Assembly (NCBI GenBank): GCA_036362985.1
Contig: JAYGXS010000002.1
Location: 13,704,096 to 13,768,095 of the forward strand
Length of the DNA stretch: 64,000 bases
Direction: 5' to 3'
Source of the DNA: Ligula intestinalis
Taxonomy: Eukaryota; Platyhelminthes; Cestoda; Diphyllobothriidea; Diphyllobothriidae
The position numbers and the translations under genes were made by a program. Positions 46,736-58,700 of the stretch are shown piece by piece (position 1 is the stretch's first letter; each line of letters starts with the position of its first letter). Under the pieces are notes generated by a model. That model saw nothing but the letters and a program-made list of their open reading frames with translations. It was not told where the DNA came from and searched no databases.

Positions 46736-49700
46736 CTTAAAAGAATAAAGACGATGAGCAGACGTGAGTGTTGAGAAGGGTTAAACACCATGAAAGAAGC
46801 CCTTGGAGATAACAAGACGTAATACGGTTAGGTGTACGATAGAGCAAATAAGTTTCCGGGATGGTATTCATAGGCATAAGCGTTCACTTATACAAATGTG
46901 TTAATAGAGTGGCATGCATACCATCGGAAAGGTTTCCTGTTTCAAAATATACTTATTCAGAGATGCACATGGACCAATATAGGGAAAGATCAAACGACAA
47001 GAGGTCAAAGCGGCACCAGCCATCTCTTAAACCGGTCCTACGCTAACAAATAATCGTCTAATAATTGACACAATGGTTTAACTTAATATGGCATGACCAG
47101 AAACAAACTTTCTTTTCGCCAACACTCTCAGTAAAGTAAAAAATACAAGTGTATTTACTTTGTTTTCTCACACTTAAAGGCCCTTGGTTTACCTCACCCC
47201 TAAAAACCCCTTTTATCAGGAATTCAGTAGGAAACTTGAGCGGGGGAAAATGTTTTTAAAGGCAGCCTCACAAGAAAGCTTTACCCAAATAATTCTACTT
47301 ACAACCAATGCAACTCCAAAACATGGTGTAAGAGGATCAGAGGGTAAAACCGCGAAAAGCTGTTACGACTTGTACTAAGGTACTCAAAGGTCTAGCGGGC
47401 ACATCGTGGGGCTGTGCGAATGAGACTTTCACGACCACATTGGCAAAAGTAGCTTGTGTAGCCCCATCCAGGTTTGTGAAAACCGAGTGTACTGTCTTAC
47501 GGGATTGATGGGATTTGGGGGTTTATGAGTGGGGAAAAGGGATGGGTAGTGAATTATGCATGGAGAAATAAGTGTAAAAATACCGTAAATTTGATTGAAT
47601 GTGTTAATTGCGGGCGCTATATAGCAGCCGCATTGACCGCACAAATCAAAAATATAGGGATTTTTGTGCATTTTGTAAGATTGAGACAAATAAATGAAGT
47701 GGTGAGAGTGCATTTTAGCGGTTCAAGAATCAGGGTCTGCGTAAGCCAATAGAATTCAAGGTAAGGGGGGTGGAGTTGAGGATCGTGTGTGTGTGTGAAG
47801 TGGACAATTATGACGACTATTGGACGAACGTCAGAAAGAAGCAGCGTTCAGGGAAATACGCGTGATGTAGGAGTAGGTGATGATGACAAGGAAAATGTGC
47901 AACCAAATGCAGAGAAAGTGTAAGTTAGCGTAGAAGTTTGTGTTTTATAATTTTTAATGCAAAGGGTATTGTAAGTGAAAAAGCTGCCAATTGGCTGTAT
48001 GTGTTATGCTGAATTTAGTTTAAATAGAGAAATGATGTAATTGTAGTGAAATAAAAGTGAGAAGTGAGTGCTTATGTGCGGTAAGTAACTGAGTGTATGA
48101 TGGGACTGTGAAGTAATTGCAGTGTTCAATATAAAATCGGAAAGCAAATTATAAGGCAAATATAGTTTGAATAGTGTGTTAGTGCATATGTTCGCAATGG
48201 ACGTTGATGTTGAATAAATTTGTATGTGTATGCATTACGTTTTGTGCATGCTAGGAGGTGATGGTAAATAATAGGAATTGTTATTTGTAGGTGTTACTGA
48301 AATACGTAGTGTTAGTGTGCTCTAATCTATGAAGAAGGTTAAGTAATGTTTGTGTGTGTAGTAGTCAATAGGTAATGCTTTATTCTATAATTTTATTTTC
48401 GTAAATTTTGTATGCAGGAGGAAGAAAGCTCAGCCGCAAATGGAAAGAAGGAGCAGAAGGTAAAGCGTCTTGGACATCATTAATGGGGAACGAGTAACGG
48501 AGCACTGTCAAGAGAGAGGACTGCTGCCATATGCATTGAAATGTCGTTGCCGGAGGTGGATGAAGCCGCAAGTGTTTAGGCAACATACCGAGGGCTACGC
48601 ATTTCGAGGTCTGAGGTGCAGAAAGAAAAGTGCGTTGAGGACTGGATCAGCGTTTGAATGCAGTCGATTGACAATAAGGACTGCCTTGAAGATATGGTTG
48701 GCATTTTTGCAAGGAACACGAGTGACGGTATGTGAGGAAGATTTACGAATAGCACATGCAACAGCAGTACGATGGTATGTTTTTTGTCGAGATATCTGCA
48801 GCAGGATTCTATTGAAAACAAAACGACGTCTTGGGGGAGATGGCATTGAGATCCAGATAGACGAGGTTTTGATTAGCCGTCGGAAGTACAATGTTGGCCG
48901 TAGTAAGCGGCAGTTCTGGCTCCTGCGGATGTATGATTGTCGACGACGAGCAGCGGTTGTGGAACAAGTCAATGGAAGAGGTTGAAGAGAATTTCGTCCT
49001 GTGATAAGGAAGTGGATTAATCTTGGAAGCACAGTTGTCACAGACGAATGGAAAGGTTATAGTCGCTTTGAGAAGGAAGGCTACAGTCATTCAACTGTCA
49101 ACCACTCTAGAAATGTTGTGGATCCGACCACTGGACGGCATACTAATGCAATCGGGGCGTACTGGAGTAGATTGAAAAGGAAGCTTCGGGAAGGAGGACC
49201 AGCAGCTGGTGGAAGTGTGTGGGCCCACGTAGACGAGGTTCAATACTGGCTATGGTTTCTGCTGCATGAAATGGAATTGGAGGAGGTTTGGGAGTTATTT
49301 TTGGATCACGTTGCAGCGGCTTATCCATTGGAGACCGAAAGGAGGGTAACGTGTGATGATGTAGAAGGAATGTGATTCTGTGAGAATGCGGAATACGAGA
49401 GGTATGTTGAAATCAGAAGTAGCGAGGAATAAAGGAATCAGAGTGGGAACGCAACAAAGGCCCTCTTTAGGGCCACTGCCCATGTTTGTTCGATATTGTC
49501 TTTTGTGTTATTGTGAATGACCTTATTGGGTTTGGCGAATCTGTGGTGTACGGGAGGGATGGGGGCTATAATTTGTGTCTAATTGTTGCGGTTAAGCAAG
49601 TGCTTGTGGGTATGTAGTTTGTGTGGTAGTGGCATGTCGGTAATAAATTTTTGTACGTGCTGTGGGTTAGGTAAATTAAGCAAAAGTGGCATTAATGTAG

Positions 49701-52700
49701 CAATTGTGGCTTATAATGTAGCGGAGGATAATGTAAGTGGTCCTAATGCGGTAGTCCTTTTGGGTGTGGTGAAGGGTAGCGTACTGGTTAAGTAGTAAGG
49801 GGTCTATCATTTAGAACTTCCTGAGTTAACGTAGCTGTAGTAATGGCAATGAGAATGGGGGGAGAAGTGTAGTTGTACGAGGCCGTCTATCACTTCTAAC
49901 CCTCTGAGCTAAGGTATGTGTAGTANNNNNNNNNNAGTTGTAGGAGGCCGTCTATCACTTCTAATCCTCTGAGCTAAGGCATGTATAGTATTAGGAAGGG
50001 GAGCAGTAGTTTAGTTGTAGGAGGCCGTCTATCACTTCTAATCCTCTGAGCTAATGAATGTGTAGCAATAGCAAGGGGAGCAGTAGTTTAGTTGTAGGAG
50101 GCCATCTATCAATTCTAACCCTCTGAGCTAAGGCATGTGTAGTATGAGAAGGGGAGCAGTAGTTAAGTTGTAGGAGGCCGTCTATCACTTCTAACCCTCT
50201 GAGCTAAGGCATGTGTAGTGATAGGAAGGGGAGCAGTAGTTTAGTTGTAGGAGGCCGTCTATCACTTCTAACCCTCTCAGCTAAGGTATGTGTAGGAATA
50301 GCGAAGACTGCGGTCGGTACTTTTCCATCTGTAATGTAATAGCAACACCGGGTAGACGAGGAATGTAAACTACCAACATAAATTGATAGGGATAGACATG
50401 CCTACTGAAATGATTATAGTAGTTATTTTACTATCCATTTCCCAAGTGGGGCTACTCAAGCATCGGTCACCACCACATTCAAAGCGCTGGCCAAGCCACA
50501 CCTTACTTATGCGGCAGCAGTCTGGTCTCACACGATCAGCTCTTTCAGCCTCCGCCGCCTTAAGTCAGCACAAAAGGCTGCAGAGGCTTCTGTCCTGCCG
50601 GTCATCCCTCACAAAGCGCTCTTAGGCCGGCAGTTCTGGTGGACCTTTTCGCAACTCGACTATTCAAATCACCACCGTTGCCACGCTCCTCAACCTAGCG
50701 GCAGAGAGAAAACCACGGCATCTTCGGGACCAGCTGATAAGGAATATATACCGTAACAGCTTTGCCAACTGTCGCATCCTTACGCGCCCGCGGGGAGCAA
50801 ACGAGGAGAGCCACCAACATTCTGGCACCCTCTCCTGTACATCAAGAATGTGTCAGAAGCAATGCACTGCATCACTACAGAACGCGGCGTGGATATTGCC
50901 CATCATACAATTGCGTCTGCAAATCATGCAAAGTAAAGAGCGATTGGAGATAATTGAGCAGTCTGGCGTCGTTTATCAAGTGATACCTTGCTACTGTTCG
51001 TGCCATTATACAGGGCGGAACGGGCAACGACTTAGCTAGCGAATAATGGAGCACAAAACAGAAGTGCGGAAAGGCGACCCACTATCCCAGATCGCTTCTC
51101 ACACCCTGGAGGAAGGCCGCGAATTCAACTTCGCAGGCTCACGGATATTGGCACGAGCTATTTCTAAGACGGTAACCAATAGAGGCCTGGGTGCCTGACT
51201 CCAACTCCTTAAACGGGCATGTTCAAATAGCTCTTGATAGCTTACCCTTCGTTTGCGCGACCCAGTTCCCTTCGTCAGACGCACGCCGGGACGACAAAGT
51301 GGACGACATGAGCGTGGATTCAGCCTTTTCCGATGGCTACTTCCTCCCCCACATTCTCTCATATTTGAAATACAAAACACGTCAATTCTTCCTCTACTCT
51401 CTAGGTCTCTGAAGATGGCTTGCGGTACGAGACCGAAATCTCAGACAAGTATAAGGGCTGTTCCAGTGATCACACTTTGGTCTTCTTTGCAAGACCTTAA
51501 AACAGCGCATATTCACATCCATTCGGGATGACAAAAAGTACTCACATTTACCTTTTCCCCGCTAAATTCAAATGCAGCGAGACAAACGTTAAAGTTGGGA
51601 TGTTGCGATGGAGATGAAAATGTGTAGATTCAAAGAAAACGGCAAACCTGGAGAGAATTCGTTTCAATTCGGCGTCTGAAATTAGCTCCGCATCAATCGT
51701 GGGTTCAGCTTCCTGTTCCGGAGGATTCAGTAGCTGCATCAGATCAAAGGTGTCCTTGGGACCGGGCGATGCACTGTCGGAGTGTTCTTTCCCGGCAGCC
51801 TGGTGAGCCTCGAAAGTGCTCTTACTGGCCATCGTGGCTAATTCAGACTTATCCAAAACGCTCCCATTGCACTAGTGTAGAACACACCAACGTCATCCAG
51901 GTCGAATGAATGAATTTATGCGTGAAATAGAAAACGATAGCATAAGCAATTGTCCAATCCTATGGCATTTAAGCAGTATTGCAAAGGACATTAATTAGGG
52001 TTGGAATACTGAATATTGTGCAGCCTAATCTTAAGTCTTTTCATTCACGGTAGGATACCAGCTCTGTAATTAGCTTCTTGCTAACCGCTTACAAAACAAA
52101 GCTTCTGTAAAAAATTGGCTACTTAATTAGTATGCAATATTGAGGCCGACTTGCGTAGCACCTACCATACTGTTTCCTTTTTCAACTACCAGGTTATGCG
52201 GTTGCGGCGTAGAAGGCTCTTATGGAAGATGTTGTTCTCTCCACCTGTGTGAATTCATTAAAGAAATAACTGAGCATGCACCAAACAACTCATTCACCAC
52301 CAGAACACTAATCCGTCTAACCAGTTAATTACTTACGATCCTTTTACTACTCAGGCTCAATGAGTAGCCACAAATGATTAGTCATTCGGCTGCCCAACAG
52401 TTGCTCGCTTTTCGCTTGCAATTATGGAATTGACGTATATCTCGAATTTTTATTCTGTGTCAATACATTTCGTAGTAACTTTTTTACCATTAGGAAGCCC
52501 AAAAGCATTTGCCCAGCTTTGGCTCGATAAAACTTAACTGACACAGGAATTGGCGAATATACGTTTGTTTTCGATAATTCTCTACAGGCCTCTACATTCA
52601 TATGATAATTAAGTAAATAAACTATGAGGGTTGGTAGAAAAAATAGAACGGATGTCACAGTAGAGGAAATGCCGGAACGGGGGTTAAATCTGATCAGCGT

Positions 52701-55700
52701 TAGGGGGGAACTAGTAGTCGGCTGAGGTGCTAAGCTGGTGGTTGGATTAGCAGCTTTTGAGCATGGTAGCTACGGCACCGCGACGAAATTCTTTTGGGCG
52801 CACAGGACCGGCACAGGAATACTGGCAAAGACAAGGGAAACAAGGATAACAACTGCAGACATAGTATATACCTCGAGGAAGTCAGTGGAACCCGCCGAAC
52901 TAGTGTTCTTATGCAGCAACAAACGCTCGAGACCCCTTTTGGCCAGCGCCCGGGCGTAGATAGCCTCTTCGATGGTGCCGGCAGAAAGCAGTCTGAGAAC
53001 GAGGACAGGCTTTTCTTGGCCAATCCGATGGCACCTAGAACAAGGGGGAAGATAAAAAGGCTGTCATCCTGCGAAGGATTGTGAAAAAACTGGCTAGGAC
53101 CTAGATGTAGTGGTTGTGGGTAGAATATAAGCAAGGGTTATGGGAAAGTTTGATTGTGGTCTTCAAGCAAAACCTGATTCCCCATTTGTAATTTTTTGCA
53201 AAGACAAAAAAATCAAGTTTGGGACACTCTTAAAGCTCATTCTGTCGCACGGCATGCTGTCTGAAAAGCAGGTCAGGAAAACAGATGAGCTGAAAGACAG
53301 CAACAGTACATCGACAGCATTGACGAATTTGTGAAGTTAGATTTTATAATTGAACCTTATATTTTGCCAATTACAAATAACAGTTGAGAGCGCGGTCCCT
53401 ACATCAGCAGACACGGAGCTAAGTTACACGACCACGTATCTATAGGGTGGTGATGGTACAAAGAACAGAAGGCTCTCCACAAGTTAGAAGTGAGGGAATA
53501 CTGATAAGGCCGGAAAGTGTTTGCTCCGAGAAGGTGCTTACAGAGAGCTCTACAGAAAAAAAGTTGCTCTCCTCTAAATAAGAGTAGAATTTTCAGCAAA
53601 CGCCATTAACAAAACCTTTGGCAACCAAACTTCTCCGCTTTGAAGGCACGCAATTAGAAGGCTTCTCACTTGCTTGTATCTAAACACGTAGAACCATTTG
53701 CAAAGGTATTACGGACAGTTAAGAACTCTACTCACACTGTTTGATTTGTTCAAATTAATTGGTTGTCGGTCAAGAACAGTGCAGCAATTCTGTATGCTGA
53801 AGTTGAGCAACCATCAATCGGGTCAGTCGTGCAGTCGGCGAAATTCATTTTTAAAGTCTATCCATTCGTTTATATTCTCCATAAACTCTCCAGACTAATT
53901 AAGCACTTATGAACACGACCTCCGCATAGTCCTTTTCAATAAACTGTTCGTTAACGCACAGGTCTATAACTAAGCTTAAAGTACAGTATTCTTCCTTTAT
54001 TAAAACAGAGAGGAGACTTCTGGTCGATTAGAGGTCTTTTTAGTTATTTCGAAGGTAAATTTCTATTATACAGCGTTTCCAGTTTATTACAGGCACCGAC
54101 GGACAGTGTAAAAGGTGCTCCAGAAGTCGAAAAATACGACATATCTTCTTGTACAAACTCTAAGATTCAGACAATTAAATTGTGGATCCCGAAATTTAAC
54201 CAATCCTCTCCTTACTCAAGTGGTAGAGACTGACGTTTTCGCTTCTATTCGTACAAGAGATCATTAGGTGTCCTACAATTTGGCAAGAAATACAACTCAA
54301 CCATCAGAGGTGCACCACCAGAGGTACGGACTCGCGACCATTGTGATCAAAGTCTAACATTCTAACCATTGGGCCCCGAGCTCGTTGTCTTGCCGATTTA
54401 GGTCGAGAGGTATTGACACTCGTTGATGATCATCGCGAGTTCTAGCCTTGGGTGGTGCACCACTAGGGGCTGGGTATGACTAGCTGACGAGAGCTAATAA
54501 GCCAGAAATTGCCAGTTCAATCTTCCTTGTCTTTGCCAGCAATACTATCTGCCTATAATACTAGCTGTTACAACTACTGTTAGGGCCTGAGAAATGAGGC
54601 CCAAAGCAGAGCAGGACAAGTGAGTTCCGTTAACGGTTAGTTAAAGTTCATCAACAAGTGTCAAAAAACTCTATCTGGACGTATCTCAGAGTAAATAAGT
54701 GTAGTAATTGTCAATATCGACGCGCGTTTACTCAATATAAAAACTGGGGAGATGTAGACAGGAAGGTAATGATGAGAATCCAGAGAAGAATCCAGAGAAG
54801 AAGGTAAACGAACCGATCTTGAGCTTGGAGATCTAGTTGTGGATTCCAGTCGGAATCATGAATTATCACAGTATCGGCAGCTGCTTGAAGGTTCAGACCA
54901 AGGCCACCGGCACGCGTGGAAAGCAAAAAGATGGGAAGCTCGGCAGCAGTTGTTGTGTTAAATCGATGAACAGCCGTTTGACGCGTTTCGAACCGCATCG
55001 CGCCGTCCAGACGTACCCATTCCCATTTTCGGACTTTTAGCAATTCTTCAATGATGTCCAGAGCCATGGTAAATTGTGAAAAGATCAAAGTCTGTGAAGA
55101 TAAAAATCGATAAGACAGTACTCACGGTCTCCAAAAGAGATGGCTGCGTTGACTTGTTGAAGTTCGTCGCAGAAAGCACTTGGCTACCAACATTGTGATT
55201 ACAATCGCATAATTAGTTTTAAATGAAGATTCAGAGAGCATTTCATATAAAAACCAAATAAGCGCACAGTAAGGCAAAATACAACTGCAGCTAAGTATGC
55301 ACCCAGAGCAGTCGCTTACCAATACTCGGGCGGGTTGAAACGCATTGATGCAGCATCCCCCGACACGTGAATCCTATCTTACTTTCAACACTAACCGTGA
55401 CATGTTTATCCACCCCCTGCCATGAAAATTTGTCTACCTGACCCCCCGAAGCTCTTCGAAACTTAGGTGTGACAGAAACTCCGGGCTCAGATGGAGGAGG
55501 AAAGAGAGGGAGGGTGCGTTTGATACTGTGGGAAGTTGACTATCACTTAAAACCTAACTCGCGCTCAACCAGGCCGCACTGTAGCTCGCCACTTACTGGC
55601 TCTAGCACGTATGATTAATAGAACTAGCATTTTTAGCATAGAAACAGCACTACTAACGGTACCATCATAGCCTAGTAGTTTTCACTTTAGGAAACAACCA

Positions 55701-58700
55701 GGGCAAGCACTTTAGCATAGGCAAGTACTTGTAGCAACGGTATCGCAGTCCAACTCCTAGTTGAAACAAACACAAGCTGGGAGGATAAAGTTGAGAGGAC
55801 AGAAAACAAGGCAAAAACTGATGTGCTCAGGTCCTCAAACATGTATTTACTAGAAATAACATAAATCCAGATTTCCCACTCCTTGTTGAAAACAAAGGAG
55901 ATGTGAGCACCAGCGTCTTTTTCAAATCAGCGTCACTTCTGACAAATTTTAGCTTCAGAAATAGTACCAGTACTACAAAGACTCAGTAGTAGTAGAAATA
56001 GCAGTAACCGTATCAGTCTCGGCCTCCTCGGGCCTGTCTTCACACCTATTAAGGGTGAACGAGGTTAGATGGTACAGTGGTACCCACACAAGGTCTACTG
56101 TCACTTAAGATTAAGCTAGGCGGTTATTCGGCTTGCATTGGCGAGAGCAGCCTACGCCGGGTCCCGTTTGGTTTTCTTGACCCCGGACGACGGTTGAGAG
56201 TGCGGCTGGCGCTAACTACATCCGCTATCACTTGAAATTACCGCCGTAGGCCGTCACCTTATGAACCAACCTGTTAGTGCACTTGGTGAACTTCAGCAAA
56301 ATCGATGGTCGAACACACACAAAGACGTGCCTCCCCTCACAAAACGCTCTAGTGCAACAATCTTCCTCAGAACTTCCCATTTCGTCTGACAACAGGTCGG
56401 TGTTACCTGCTTGAAAATTCAACACGAGTACAACTCTTATATCCGAAGACCTTCTTTCGCTTCATTATATCGTCTCAAAAATAAAAACTTCTTCAGTTAT
56501 CCAAGTATGCATGCGTCGAAATTTTGAAATTTTACTGTTCCAAACATTAATTCAGTCAATTAGGACTTAAGAAATAGCCACAATGACGACTGAAGTGGGA
56601 CTAACGTCTTGCTAGAAAAACATTTCGATAAATAACAAAGAGCATTCTCTTTATCTGTCCGTTTTTTTTTCTTTGAGTTTGCACCTTTAATAGCGGTTTC
56701 CTCAAGGGAAATGCCCGGATCCCAGGGCAGACGTATTCGAACTCGTAACTGAAATACGCAAGTATAGCAGATGAGGTCAGCGAACACGTATTGGTGTTGG
56801 CGTGAGCATCGCTTATCGTTTAGCGACGACCCCAGGGTTGCGTAGCCCACCATCGAGAGTACAGATGACACCCACGCGGAATTTAATCGATTTTTATCAC
56901 AGTCGCCCATGCCGTGTGGGGTGCCCACCCAACATCAGGCGACAGACCAGCTGGGACGGTGGCTTGACTCCGGCTGAGGGGAAAAGCGAGTGAGGCCGAT
57001 GACTCAGCGCATTTGTTTCCTCACTATAAATAATCTGACCCGCTTGAAGCTATCACGATGCGCTAAAATGCTTGGGGCCTGGAGGGCTGCCAGCTGATTA
57101 ATCGAATCGTGCGGTCAGTTCATTGTGTGTTTTTTGATGTTCGAAGTGGCTGGCTAGCGGACCGAGTGACAGGCTACAATGGCTCCTTCTTAGTGGGGTC
57201 GTTATGACACTCCCAAATAGCTGACACCCTAGGCAGTTGTGTAGGCACGCATAAGATGGGCGGCCTTGCGCCTGATAATGCTTCGCTCTTTTAAATCTGT
57301 ATTGACATCGGGCAGAGTTGCGGGAGAGAAGACAGAGCGCTGTTAATGCCGCGCAAGTATACTATCACCCGCAAGTCACCATCCCGTACACCAACCTGTT
57401 TGGAACATACGCTGTATATAGTCAAAATCGATGGCCGAACTGTCGTTATCTTCATCCCACGCCTACTTTTGAGTACTGGAACGTGTTACGGCTGTGATTA
57501 TGCCTGACATAGCCGACCTCATTGATGTCACGGACGGTACTCCTCGCGTGGCGATTGGCGGCAGTGGACGGGAAAGTTCCACCCACTCTCTTTTCCAGCG
57601 ACGGAGACCTAAGATAGAAGGTTCAAGAACTGCTTCCATGTCTTGACGGATGGTGTCGAGCCAAGTCTTCAGTTGCACCACTTTTCGACGCCTCCAAGTG
57701 GGCTGAGGTGCCGGGTCGAGGGCAGCATAGCAAAGCTCGTGAGGCGGACGACAAAGAACGTGCACAAACCACCTCAGTCGCCTTTCTTGAAGCGCCTAAT
57801 ATATTCTCGCAATACGATCACAGCGAGTGCGGACGGTCTCATTCAAGATGAAGTCGGTATACTTAACTCACAGGACGATCCTCAGGCAGCGGTAGTCAAA
57901 GACCTCCAGTCTTCGCTCATCTTCATCACGGAAAGCCTAGCATTGACACCAACAGAGGAGGAATGATCGCAAGTTAACATGTTCATGAGGTTTCTTGGGG
58001 AAGTTAAATACAGGCGGGTCCCCAACAGCCTCTTTGTTCGAGGTTGGCTCCCCTAGCACTTTGGTTCAAGAACCTAACTACAAGGCAGTATTGGCAGCAA
58101 ACCTATTTAATGACAGTTTACGCTATCCATGTCACACTGCCGTCATTGGGACTTGCGGCATTGTATAAGGCAGTAGGTGCGCCAGACCTCAGCTTCCCGC
58201 GCCCTAGTAACACTGTCGCTGCTGTGTCCGCGACTGCCTATTCACCACACCCGGGAGTTTGCTTATTTGACAGCTAACCTTCGCTGAGGGCTGTGCCGCT
58301 ATCTGCCACATGTGGACGCGCCAGGTAGCCAACAGCTAGGCTAACAGGTAACCCGTTTGACTAATAATAACGAAAACGGACTCCACAATATGGGTAACAA
58401 GAGCTACGCTAACAAATATTACGATTAATTTGGTTAGAGTAAACTATACACGAGTGGAAGAAGAAAAGATAAACGCACTTTGTGTCCATCTGTAATCAGC
58501 TCTTGTAGCAGTCTGTCTAGAAGGTGCATTTTTCCACTAGCGCCGAGGAGCAATTCAAGTCGAGTAGAGGACACCACCTCATCCAACTTTTCTTCCTCTT
58601 GTGAACTACTTTGGGAAGATGGGGAGGAGTAGAAACCGTCCGGTGCTTCGATTGCTAAGTACGGATGATTAACGATTCGCCGTAGAAGCATGAGTCGGTT

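Noticed and set aside
47525..47752. 75-codon plus-strand frame upstream of the Merlin transposase
   Set aside because: It has one CxxC pair but no other transposase feature; the 47809 frame with its donor is a better first-exon candidate.
49870..50310. Regularly spaced repeats that could suggest a CRISPR array
   Set aside because: The whole 77-bp unit is conserved with no unique spacers, and the genome is eukaryotic; it is a minisatellite.
51548..51647. Read-through of the HELLS exon to TAA at 51548 as the protein end
   Set aside because: A donor at 51647 gives the exact phase and a conserved ILSRDFNDQ junction with the 46735 exon; read-through remains a possible isoform.
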